Part shown: positions 12,827 through 23,809 of the stretch, piece after piece | Numbering within the stretch: position 1 is the stretch's first letter | How the letters are laid out: each line of letters begins with the position of its first letter | Assembly: GCA_019925105.1 (NCBI GenBank) | Contig: JAHGAU010000019.1 | Span: 124,001 to 188,000 of the forward strand | Direction: 5' to 3' | DNA length: 64,000 bases | Source: Niebla homalea | Lineage: Eukaryota > Ascomycota > Lecanoromycetes > Lecanorales > Ramalinaceae | Position numbers and translations under genes: made by a program | Notes under the pieces: generated by a model | Told to the model about the DNA's origin: nothing | Databases searched by the model: none | The model's input: the letters and a program-made list of their open reading frames with translations, nothing else

Positions 12827-12970
12827 GAGGGTGGATGAGCATAAAGATTGACATAAAAATTCGTAAAGAAAGTTTTTTGGTGGTTTATCGATAGCCGGAA
12901 TATAGTTAGTCCGGTTATCGATAAACCACCAAAAAATTATTTATGTCAATCTTTGTGCTCATCCACCCTC
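12827..12970. repeat. 144-bp hairpin at the centre of the foldback element
   Basis: Arms GAGGGTGGATGAGCATAAAG.. and ..CTTTGTGCTCATCCACCCTC, then a second paired block TTTTTTGGTGGTTTATCGATA / TATCGATAAACCACCAAAAAA, around a centre near 12,898. It is the turning point of the palindrome. Confidence 0.85.
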
Positions 12971-14831
12971 GTTGTCAACACTAAAAATTGCAACGTGGGA
13001 GCATTCCGCGCGGGGGACCACCCACAATTCACCGTAAAAATCACCCATTTCTTTAACCATTATTGCCTTAATATTGCTCTATAATACTTAATTTAAAAAT
13101 CTCGAGTTATGGCTGTTATAACGCTTCAATTTATCTGTTAAATCGACTATTCTTACCTATTACGGCTTAATATACTAATTAATAAATTCTATAAACGTAC
13201 TTAATAACTTCTTACTTAATTATTTAAGGTTTAAGGCTAATAATAACGTTTAGCTTATTTAGCGGGCCAGTAATATATTCGTTTAAGGTAATAAGATAAT
13301 TTTAGAGCTTAAGGGTAACGTATTTATAAATTAAATAAGGGATAATAAACTTATTAAGGTCCTTACTTTTAAAACGTTTTACTTTAAACGGATTCATTAA
13401 ATTATACGTATATTTTAATAGAATAAAAACGGTAATGAGTACTATAAAGGCGTTATAAACGTTTTTTAAGCTTTAATAAATTATTTTTTTATTATTATTC
13501 GCGATATAATTTTTAAGCCTTTTAAATATACTCTTTATTAACCCGTTAATAAATTTTTACTTAATTTAAATTTAGTTTTTACGGAGGATTTCCTTTAATA
13601 ATTTAACGTTTTAATATAATGTTTTTCAATAAAATTTTTTCAGAGCTTATTAATAGTTTTTAATAAAAGTTAAATTTAAAAAAGTATAATAATTAAAAAA
13701 CGTCTGAATACCTATTTTCTTAAATTAAACTTTAACGGGGTTATTCTATTAAACTTTTAGCCCATTATTATGTCCACCGGTTCCGTCTTACTTAAGGATA
13801 AAATTATTATTTTATTCCACTTATTTACGGATTTCTTTTTTAAGTATTTAATCGATATAAATATAATAAAAGATCGTTTTATTCTTATTATTAAATTTAT
13901 AAAAGATTAACTTTATCTTAAAGTCTTAATTAACTATAGCTTAATAATAAACTTTATTAAAAGCTTAATATTTCATAAGCTTAAAAGTATATTATAAATT
14001 ATTAAATTAACCTTTTATTATAATTCCTTTTTTCTAAAAGATTTTAAGTTAACCTTTAAAATTAAAGTTAATATAAAACTTATTACTTTACCGTACTTTC
14101 TTTTATTCCTTAAGGGTAAAGTAAATCCTTTAATTTTTACAATATTAATTTATTTAATTATCTTAAGTCTTTTAAGGAAATTCTTTTTATATACTTAGGT
14201 TATATTTATTTTAAGTTAAAACGTTTTATATAGTCCACTTTAAAGTTTTTAAATAAATATTGAAAACGAGACTTTAAGCTATTTTTTATTATAGTAATCT
14301 TTATATTTCCTTTTTAATTTTTATTTCTTTAAAGAAGTAATTAACTTTATAGATTTAAGCTTTAATTATTTTAATTGCCTTTCCCCGTATCTTATTAACG
14401 TTAATCCGGTATTCTCTTATCCGTATAGAGGCCGTTTTTATAATATAATTATATTTATTTCTTTATTTAACGTTAAAATAATTAAAAATCTCTCGAGGAT
14501 TATAAGGAATACCCTTCCGTTTAAGGTACTTAAAAGCCCCTTAAATTTTGGCTCTTTTAACGGTATCTGGTTAAGGGGCATATTTAGGTATGGGAGTTTA
14601 AGGAGATAACTTTTTTTTACGCCGTTGTAAAAGTATAAAAATAAAAGAATAACGCGTAACGCGGGCCTGAAGCCTCCTTAACTTATAAGGTATCCTAGAA
14701 TTACTTGTTGGCTTATAATTAACCATTTAAAATAAATAGTAGTAATAATAAAGAGTAAAGATGCAATTAAGGATGCATTTGATGGGGCCGGCTTAATTCC
14801 GCACGTTGCAATTTTTAGTGTTGACAACGAG
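12968..14831. mobile_element. DNA transposon with perfect 30-bp TIRs, RIP-degenerated
   Basis: Perfect 30-bp terminal inverted repeats at 12,968-12,997 and 14,802-14,831 begin CTCGTTGTCAACACTAAAAA. They are flanked by CCACC on both sides (12,963-12,967 and 14,832-14,836), a candidate 5-bp target duplication, although CCACC is also a word of the surrounding minisatellite. The 1.8-kb interior is AT-rich with stops in every frame. Its length fits a small cut-and-paste transposon with one transposase gene, but I could not recognise a transposase motif, so superfamily is open. TIRs are intact while the interior is mutated. Confidence 0.8.
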
Positions 14832-14836
14832 CCACC

Positions 14837-15115
14837 CTCACTTTACCCCTTTTAGCCCTCACTACCCTTATCACCCTAACCACCCTTACCACCCTCACCA
14901 CCCTCACCACCCTCACCACCCTTACCACTCATCACCCTCACTACCCTCACCACCCTTATCACCCTAACCACCCTTACCACCCTCATCACCCTCACCACCC
15001 TCATCACCCTCACCACCCTCACCACCCTCACCACCCTCATCACCCTCACCACCCTCACCACCCTCACCACCCTCATCACCCTCACCACCCTTACCTACAC
15101 CTTATTACCACCCTC
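14837..15115. repeat. C-rich 9-bp minisatellite, right arm
   Basis: Repeats of CACCACCCT / CATCACCCT, the mirror of the left array and nearly twice as long. The 70-residue Val/Arg repeat frame on the minus strand is again a product of the period. Nearly all CpA dinucleotides are intact, with a few CAC-to-TAC or CAT-to-TAT variants. Confidence 0.85.
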
Positions 15116-15349
15116 ACCTGCACCACCACCTGCACCCTTACCTGCACCCCTTTTCACCCTTTTAGCCCCTTTTCACCCTTTCAGCCCCTTATCTAATCCG
15201 CCACCGGTATCTTGGCATTTCCCGGTCCCATACCGTCCTATACCGTTTACCACCGGTACGGGATAAGGATACCCTTTCCCTATCCCGTACCGGTCCCGTA
15301 CCGGTCCCGTACCTATCCCGCGGGATCAATCCCGTACCGGTTGGGGGAG

Positions 15350-16184
15350 TAATATATGTTTTGACAAAAAATTAATAATAAAATATATCATTTATAAAAA
15401 AGTTAATAATAAAATATATTATTTTAAAGGAATAATTTAATCAAATAGAAATATAAAATTTATGATGAAAGTTCTTAGTTATTGTTTCATAATTTAAGAG
15501 TCAAAAAATAAAATTAAAAAAAAAATAAAAATAAAAGTTTTGTATATAAACTCTTATAAATAATTAAGCGCTAGAACGCTTTACGAATAATAAACACTTA
15601 TCTAAGATAAACTAAAAAAATATTTTATTATTGAAGTTTACCGTTAAAATAGTTTATAAATTTAATTACTAAAATAATATAATAAACGTTGTGATAAAAA
15701 CATTTAAATATTACTTAAAAATTTAGTAAAATTAAATTCTAATATTGACTATTTTTATTATTAAATTAATTTAAAATTACGACTTTTAATAATAAAAAAA
15801 AATAAAAAAAATAAAAAAAACAAAAAAAAATAGGTATAAACTTAATATAATTAAAGGAATTATTATTACCGATTGATTTTGTTATTTTAGAAAAATATTT
15901 ATATAATATATCAGAATAAAGATTAGTATTTTAAAATTTTAATATATATGTTAAATAAATTTATAATAAATTGATAAATGATTATTTTTAGGAATTTTAT
16001 ATCTAAATTAATATTGAAAATTTTTATTCATTCATATTGAAAGATATATACGTAAGTCTATTTTAAAAAATAACAAATATTTTAAAATAAAACTTTTCAT
16101 TAAAAACTTATGAAATAACTATATTGATCGAAAAAGTTTAAAAATCATAAAATATTTAAGCGTTCATAGACCAAGATTAAATAT
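15350..16184. other. AT-rich stretch, nothing identified
   Basis: Very AT-rich, continuing the character of 11,738-12,450 on the other side of the foldback element, so both were probably one sequence before insertion. Poly-A runs are frequent. No gene or repeat copy recognised. Confidence 0.5.
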
Positions 16185-16310
16185 GTCAGGGCTCAGGGGT
16201 GTTGGTAGCTTAGGAGTAGGCCCTACCGGGCCTACCCCGGGCTAAGCCCGGGGTTAGTCTGGTACCCAGGAGTATTACCGACTGGGTATATTAGGGCCTT
16301 TGGCCCTTTT
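16185..16310. other. Cluster of four GC-rich hairpins in AT-rich sequence
   Basis: Four consecutive inverted repeats: GTAGGCCC-TACC-GGGCCTAC (16,216-16,235), CCCCGGGCTAAGCCCGGGG (16,235-16,253), TACCCAG...CTGGGTA (16,263-16,288) and AGGGCC-TTT-GGCCCT (16,293-16,307). The block opens with TGTCAGGG, the same word that starts the LTR at 7,530, so it may be an LTR-like or structured non-coding insertion. No matching second copy was found in this window. Function unknown. Confidence 0.6.
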
Positions 16311-18644
16311 ACTTTTATACCTTTGTACTTTAATGTCTTTATTTATATATAATATAGCCTTTACCTTTTGATCACCATAAAGGTAATTATACTTTATTAT
16401 GGAATCAAAGTTAACCTATTTACGTGTTCGTAAGGAGTAATAAGGTAAAATAAAGGGTTTGATTAATAATAACCATTAATAACGTATAATAAGCCGATAA
16501 TTAACAACGGTATTAAACGGGTAATAGGCACGGTTAAAACGTATAACGATTAATATCCGGACGGGCTATAAAAAAACGTTACTAATTAAGACGGGGGATT
16601 ATAATAGTGTCAAATATATAAATATTATTTTTTATGAAATTATATAACCAATTAGTTTCAAAGTTAAGTTTTAATAAAACGATTTAAAAATTATAAATAA
16701 AATAAACCTTAAAAAAATTACTATAAATTTAATTAACAATAAACTTATAAAAGTTTATAACATCCTTATTTATTAATGACCTTTTTATTCATTAAAACTT
16801 TTAATTAAAACTTTTAATTTTATATTTACGTCATATTATAAAGTACATAGTATCCGGATGAAAAATATTTTAACGAATACTTAATAATATAGGGAAATAA
16901 TATTAGTTTTTTATAATATATTTTTTTAATTTTACTTTACGATATTACACTTATAATATAAAAACCGATTAACAGAAAAGTTAAAAAAAGTTAAGAAACC
17001 TATCTTTTTCCTCCTTTCTAATTTTTTTTTCTATTTATTTTTACCCTTCTTTTAATTTAATTTATTCTTTATTTATATATTATTTATTAAGGTTAATAAA
17101 TGAAAACCCTTAAATAATGCTCTTTATCAAAGGCCTTTACGGGTTTTAAAAATAACTTATAAAGCGATTCTTAAGGGGACTTTAATTAGTTAATATTATT
17201 TATTAAGGATAAAGCCTTTCTTCATTGAATAAAAAAGATAAAAACCCGTTGAGTTTCTTAATAATTAAGAACCCGGTTTTAAATAATTAGTATAAAGGAT
17301 ATAAAGAATACCCTATTCAGTAACTTATTATGAATTAAAGGGTACCGTTGTAAAGGAATTAATTTTATATATCTTGTACTTTATAAAAATTTATTTTTAT
17401 TTACCTTTTAATTTATAAAAATGAAAAGTTTTAAGGAATTCTTAAAAGAATTAGATTTTCTTCATTAAGAATATAACGTTAATGTGTAATAATATTAAAA
17501 AGTTAATAATGAAATATAAGTCTTTTAAATGGGATTAAACAATATAAAGAACATGTTATAATTATAGATTTCTTAAATTATTTATTTATAACGGTAAAGG
17601 TTCTTAAGATTTCACCCCCCGGAAAATATAAAGGGTTTTTAAATATTAAAAACTTAAAATTATAAATTAAAAAAAATAGAACGTAAATCTTCTTATTAAA
17701 CTTAAGGAACTTTAATAAAAGGGTTTAACCCTTTTATTCTAACGATTTATAATATCCTTGATCTTTTATGGCAAATGAGAATTTATTAAAATTAAATAAT
17801 TAATCCCTTTTATAATAAAGGATTATAATCAATATTGTTCTTAAATATTATATTATTATTAAGCTTTAATTTAATAAGGATTAATATCCGATTATATGAG
17901 TTTAATTTAATTATATTTTAATATTAATAAGTTTAAAAGTCCTTGAATAAATAAAAACGGAATATAATAAAGACATCTCATTAGTTTTAGAAACCCTTAA
18001 AAAGCTTTAAACTTTCTTGAAATAAACCTTTAAAGATATTAATTAAAAATAAAAAAAAAAAATGTTTTAAATCTTAAAAATATTAGATAAAAACAGATTT
18101 ATAAAACTTTACTTTAACTTTATATATTTAATTAAATTCTTTAGATACGTAAATCTTAAAAGGAACCCGAAAATTATAATTTACAAAATAATTACTTAAC
18201 TTTTTAATTAACTTTATAAACTCCTTTCTTAAGAAAGCTATACTTTAAATAGTTTAAAAAAATCAAATTAAACTTTTAAAAAAATAAGCCGTTTTTAACG
18301 TCCAGAATTTTTATTAACGTAAAACCCTTGACCTTAACCCGACCTTTATTGAGGAATTTAGAAAGACTATAAGAATCCGTATTATTGTCTTTAAATTTAC
18401 TGGTTGAATGGAAGGTTTCAAAGGGTCAAAGGGTCCGGTTTCCGATGAAATACTCTAACCATAACAAAGTTATTTCCTTTTCCGGACATAAAAAACTTTA
18501 TTTATTAAGGGAATTATGTCTAAGCCAATTTTTTTAATCGTTAAGGTAGCCATAATAATACCCGGGAATATTCCGTTGAAATTTATTTTATAGCCTTAAA
18601 TAAAGAGCTTACCTAGAATTAAGACGCCTATATCTTTATATTTT
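16311..18644. repeat. Unassigned AT-rich sequence
   Basis: Degenerate sequence with no readable domain. It is joined to 26,352-26,413 and then 32,215 onward once the gypsy element and the LINE are removed, so all three may be parts of one old element. No terminal repeats seen. Confidence 0.45.
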
Positions 18645-19003
18645 TATTAGCAGCTAGCGCCATCTCTGCGCCGCCGCTACAGTGGTGCGCCATACTGCTG
18701 CGCTAAGGTAGGCCGTTAGGCCTTGGCAAAGGGCCTTGGTAAAGGGCCTTGGTAAAGGGCCTTAATAACGGCCTTGATATACGTCATTTATAAGCCGTAG
18801 CTTAACAGGCGTAAAGCGGGGTAATTATTATTTTTACCTTAAATAAAAACTATATCTTAGTTCTTTTAGAGTTCCTTAAGAATTAATTTTATTATTAATT
18901 TACTTATTAAAGTAATACTTAAGTATTTAAATTATAATATTATATCTTTTATATTTATTTTTATTAATTTTACCGGCGTACCGTTAACGGAGTTAATTTA
19001 ATA
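18645..19003 (+). repeat. 5' LTR of the gypsy element
   Basis: 359 bp. The first ~150 bp are GC-rich and hardly mutated (AGCGCCATCTCTGCG), including three or four copies of AAAGGGCCTTGGT. The second half is strongly RIP-mutated and ends TTTAATA where the right copy has CTAACA. Confidence 0.9.
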
Positions 19004-20889
19004 TTTTAATTCTTCTTCTTTATTAAGGAGAAGGCCTGACGTTACCGTTATAATAGATACTTAATTAACTTAATAAACCTTAAAATAAAAAAACGATATT
19101 CATTTTTTAATTAAGAACCCCTTTATTATAGTTAAGTAAATTAAAGCGGTAAAGTATTATTATAATATTATAGTTTAATAAACTTAATTTTTAAAATTAT
19201 AATTTAAAGTTAACCGGCTTAAAGCTAAAAATTATATTTATTAAAAATATATATTTAACCACGTTAATACGTAATATAAAAGTTTATACTCCGGGATTTT
19301 CCTTTATATTAATTTTATTATTAAGTTTTATACTAATAACGTATTATAAACGGTTTTTATTCTACCTTATAAAAGTAAGTTTTTTTATCCGGAAAAACTT
19401 AAGTTATATTAAAATAAGTTTAAGGATAAATATTAAACGTAATTTATTAACTTAAAAAGACAATTTATATTTTATCTTAAATACTTCTTTATTAAAAGAA
19501 AAAAAATAATTTTTTATTTAAAGTTTATTTTTTATAAAATCTTTAATTTATTAAATAAAGAAATTAATAAAATAAGCTATTAAGAACTTAAAAATAAGTT
19601 TTTAAACTTAATAATTAATCCGGAAAACCACCGGCTTACTTATTATAAATAATTTAAGGATATTAAATAACGCTTTAATTAAAAAGTAACGTAATTCTAT
19701 AGTACTTTAAAAATTATAAAAAAAGACTTATTATTATTATTAAATAAATTTTATATTTATATATTCTTTATAAAGCTTTTATTAAAACTTAAAATTAAAA
19801 TCTTTATAATTAATAAGGTATTAAGAACCCGGGACGATATTATAATAGCGGTAATTATATAAAAGAATAACTTAAAGCGTATTATTAATGGTAATTAAAA
19901 AGCCAATAAAGGTAAATCCCTTAAAAATAAGGTATTTAAACTTAATTTTAATAACTTAAAACCGGCATATACTTTTATTAAAAATAATTTTTATAATTAA
20001 AAGTATAAAGTTATATTTAAAAATTCTGACGTTACCTTTAAAGTAAATAAAAACGTTAAATATTATATATATTACGGAAAGGGCCATTATATATCCGATT
20101 ACTTTACCGTTTTATAAAATAAAGTCTTAATAATAAACGTAAAATCTTATAAAAAAAATAATATATTAAAAAACGATAAAGTTCTGGCGGTATTTTAAAG
20201 TCGGAGTTAATAAAGAAATAATTAAAAATATATTTAACTTTTATTATTAAGGATTAAATAAGTTTTTAGGATAATCCTTAATTATTAAATATATTAATTA
20301 ATATTAAAGTTTAAGTAAATTTAATTTTATAAATATATACGGTTTAATAAGACTTATAATTAACATCCGCCGTTTTATTATAAACGGTTTTTCTTAATAA
20401 TAAATAAATCTTTTATTATAATATTTATTAATTATAATATTATTTAATTAATAATTAAAAATAATAAAAATAATATAAGATATTCTTTTATATTATTAAT
20501 TAAGAAAGTTTAAACGTGGTCCTTAATTTATTAACTTTATACGCCTTATAAATAACGATTAATCCGGCGGCGGATAAATAACGCTTTAAGGTTAATTTTT
20601 ATAAGTTATAAATTAATAACATTTATAATTTCAGTTAAAGTTTAACGGAGATTAATAAGGTTTTTATAATTATTTATATTAACGTAATAACGGAACGCTT
20701 AAAAGTACCATAAATCCCTTAAGGTAATTTAATATATATAAGTATTATAAAAGACTTTATTAACCGGAGCGTCCCGAAGGAATTAAGCAAGTATATAAAT
20801 ATCTTTTCCAATAATATAATTAATACCTTATTTAAATTAAAATAAAGGGATTATATTATTAACTTAAATAATAAAAAGTTATTATATAG

Positions 20890-21660
20890 TTCTTTATATA
20901 ACTTATCTCGGGTAAAGTTAACGGAGTTCCGGCGGTATCTTAAGGATATTATAGCTTAAAATTGGATTTATTACTTAACGTTATTTATAAACGTTTTAAT
21001 CTTTTTTATATTTAAAAAAAACGGCGGCTTTTATCTTTATATTAATTACTATAGATTAAATACGGTTATAGTTAAAAATCAATACTTATTACCCTTAATT
21101 ATTAAGACTTTTAATTGGTTAAATAACTTTAAACGGTTTATTAAATTAAATTTTAAGGATACTTATTATCGGTTATAAATTAAGTTTAACGATAAATAAA
21201 AAACGGTATTCTATATACGTTATAGCCACTTTAAGTATCTCGTTATATTATTTAAGTTAATTAACGTTTTAATGATTTTTTAAGCTTATATTAATTATGC
21301 TTTTATTAATTTTATTAATATAATTTATATAGTTTATTTAAACGATATTTTAATATTTAATAAGAATCCGGCGGATTATTAACGTTATATTTAATAAATC
21401 TTTAAGTAACTTTATTAATTCCAACTTTACGTTAACCTTAAGAAGTATTAATTTAATATTATTTAAGTAAAGTTTTTAAAATTTATCGTTTTTATTAAAA
21501 GGATTTAAATAGATTAAAAGCGTATCTAAATTATTAAAAAGTAATCTACCTTAAAAACTTACCGGGAAGTATAAATCTTTTTAAGCTTTATAAATTTTTA
21601 TCGTTATTTTATTTATAAATATTTAAGGATAATTAAGTTTTTATTTAATCTACTTAAAAG
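20890..21660 (+). pseudogene. Gypsy reverse transcriptase remnant
   Basis: With stops read through, the frame shows the gypsy RT landmarks: KKNGGF near 21,014-21,032 (family: KKDGG), LYINYRGLN (family: VDYRxLN), an FEYLIILFGLINA block (family: FGLxNAP) and YLND at 21,335-21,346, where the catalytic YLDD has lost its first Asp to a G-to-A change. This domain copies element RNA into DNA in cytoplasmic particles in active relatives. Here the catalytic residue is mutated and many Gln, Trp or Arg codons are stops. Confidence 0.85.
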
Positions 21661-22539
21661 TAATAAAGAAAGGAAGAAAACTAGCCCGTTAAAGTGGAAT
21701 AAAACGGTTAATATAGCGTTCTACTAGCTTCGTAAAATATTTATTAACGTATTATTACTCTATTATTTTAACTTAAAACGGAAAGTATAAATAAAGACCG
21801 ATATATTTAATTTTACTATTATAAATATCTTATCTTAATAATTTAAGGAGGGTTATTAACGCTTAATTACGTATTAATCCAGAAAAATAGCCTCTATTAA
21901 ATAAAATTATAAAATATATAATTAAAAGCTTTTCATTATTATTACGACGTTTAAGTAATAGTAATATTACTTAGAAAAGAATCTTAAAGCTATTTAAGTA
22001 TAAATAAATTATAATAATTTTTAAGGGTTTATAAAATAATTAATATTAAGCCCACGTTAAGTTAAATAAGCCTTAAAACTTATTAATTATAATTTTAAAA
22101 TATTTTATTATTAAAATAAAATAAACCTTATTAATCCTTTATTAAAACGTTTAAACTATAAAGGAGTTTTACCTTTTAATATTACCTTATTACTTATTTT
22201 ATAGAATAAGCTCGTACTTTAATCCGATAAGTCGGTAAAGCGCCGACGGACGGCGGTTATTAATTGTTAATTATTATTTACTTTAAGAAATATTTAAGTT
22301 ATTATCTTAAAAAAAGAGATTTAATAATTATTTAAAAACCCTTATAAAGAATTTAGGCCAATTAAGTTATTTATAAAGGATTTATAAATTAACGATATAT
22401 TTATATATAAGATTAAGGACGATAATATAACGTTAACGTATTCTCATTAAAATCATAATAATACTTAAAAATTCAATCTTAATAACCTTATAATTTATAA
22501 AGATTATATATATGTTCGCCGGGATAAAACGGTTAAAGA

Positions 22540-23330
22540 AGAGTTAATTAATAAGTATTATAATAATCCGCTAATAGGTTATTTTAAAGTTAAAAAAACT
22601 TATAAGCTCTTAACCCGTAAATATTACTAGGATAACTTAAAGGCTTAAGTTAATAATTATATTAAAACGTATAATACTTATTAAAGGATTAAAATATCGT
22701 ATTACCGCCTTTATAATAAGTTTACTTTACTTCCTTAATTAGCCGTACCTTAGAAAGAACTTAATATAGATTTTATTATTAACTTACCCGTAAGTAAAAT
22801 TAAGGGTAATATTTATAATTCAATTTTAATAATCATAAATAAATATATAAAGATATATAGATACCTTTCCGTTATAAAATAAATCGATATTATTACGTTA
22901 ACGGATTTTTTTTTAAAGAAATCGTATTATAATATAATATGTTGGTTAAAATTATAATTAATTAAGGGTTTTTATTAATTAATAAATTCTGGGGTTTAAT
23001 ATATTATTACGTAAAGATAAAATATAAGTTAAGTACCGCTTTTTACTTATAAACGGATAATTAAATAAAACGTTAAAATTAAGGCCTTAAATAGTATTTA
23101 AGGATTTTTATTAATTCCGAATAAGCGAATTAAATAAGGTTATTCCCTTTAATTAAGTTTATTTATATAAACTCAGAATAATTAACTTTAAGTTATAGCC
23201 CCTTTATAATAATATATAATTATAATCTAGATATTTATTTTAAACCTAAAAATAAGCTTATAAAAAAAAAGATACTTATAATAAAAAATAAGATTAAAAT
23301 ATTATATAAAATACAATTAATATTAACGGA
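22540..23330 (+). pseudogene. Gypsy integrase remnant
   Basis: The zinc-binding N-terminal region reads YYNNPLIGYFKVKKTYKLL and YIKTYNTY, where family members have HDxxxxGHxGxxKTxxLL and CxxC: His and Cys have become Tyr through C-to-T or G-to-A changes. The core start IDFIINLPV (22,766-22,792) keeps the first acidic residue context of the D,D-35-E domain. In active relatives the enzyme joins element DNA to the chromosome. It lies directly downstream of RT/RNase H, as expected for Ty3/gypsy. Confidence 0.82.
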
Positions 23331-23655
23331 TTAATAGCATTATATTATTAAATCGATTTAAAAAACGTATAATAAGAAATATAAGTTAAAATTATATAAC
23401 GTTAACGATTTAATAATATTAAATATTAAAAACCTTAAGTTAAAGTAATTAAATAAAAAGCTTATACCCTAATTTATAAAACCCTTTAAAATCAATAATA
23501 AAATTAAAATGTAAACGTACCGTTTATTCCTTTTTATTATTTATTAAATTTACCTTATTATTTATATTTCTTTTTTAAAGCTTTATTATGTTCATATTAA
23601 TAATTAAACGGCGGAGGCTATAATATAAATATTTAAATTAATTAATCATAAAAAG

Positions 23656-23800
23656 GAATAAGTAATTAAAGAAATTATTAATAAGGTTAAAAATAAAAAG
23701 GGCGTTTAATATTAAATTAAATAAGTTAATTAAGGCCTTAAATATAATTAATAAGTACCGGAAACTGATTTAAAGTACTTTTAAGAATTACGGGAATAAT
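23656..23800 (+). pseudogene. Chromodomain remnant at the integrase C-terminus
   Basis: The in-frame text reads VIKEIINK, then GLKYN**VPETDLKY at its end, with TAA at the positions where chromodomains have Gln or Trp. The E-x-I-l-d, K-W-x-G and W-x-P-x-x-x-L pattern is recognisable. Chromodomains at this place define chromoviruses and in known cases steer integration toward particular histone marks, which would suit a heterochromatic target like this one (inference). Confidence 0.72.
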
Positions 23801-23809
23801 ATAATAAGA

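Larger units (their letters stand above)
12451..15349. mobile_element. Foldback element with minisatellite arms, split by a DNA transposon
   Basis: The two ends are mirror images: CTCCCCCAACCGGTACGG at 12,451 and CCGTACCGGTTGGGGGAG ending at 15,349, flanked by TA on both sides and a short AT palindrome. The inverted arms continue inward through CCGGTACGGGA-type tandem words, a TACCGGTGGCGGATTAGATAAGG block, 20-bp GGGGCTAAAAGGGTGAAAAG units and the 9-bp minisatellite, then reach a 144-bp hairpin at 12,827-12,970. Removing the inner transposon (12,968-14,831 plus one CCACC) leaves a 1.03-kb near-complete palindrome. There is no coding capacity. TA target duplication suggests a non-autonomous element of a Tc1/mariner-type or other TIR transposon, but the family is unknown. 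The arms are almost free of RIP. Confidence 0.8.

Noticed and set aside
12624..12854. His/Pro-rich open frame on the minus strand
   Set aside because: It is the translation of a 9-bp minisatellite, where any frame without a stop stays open. No start context or conservation beyond the repeat.
14876..15088. Val/Arg repeat open frame on the minus strand
   Set aside because: Same cause in the other arm of the foldback element.
16185..16620. Complete element from TGTCAGGG to AGTGTC with AAATA flanks
   Set aside because: A 5-bp AT match is weak in this composition, and the right end has no inverted counterpart of TGTCA, so only the hairpin block is reported.
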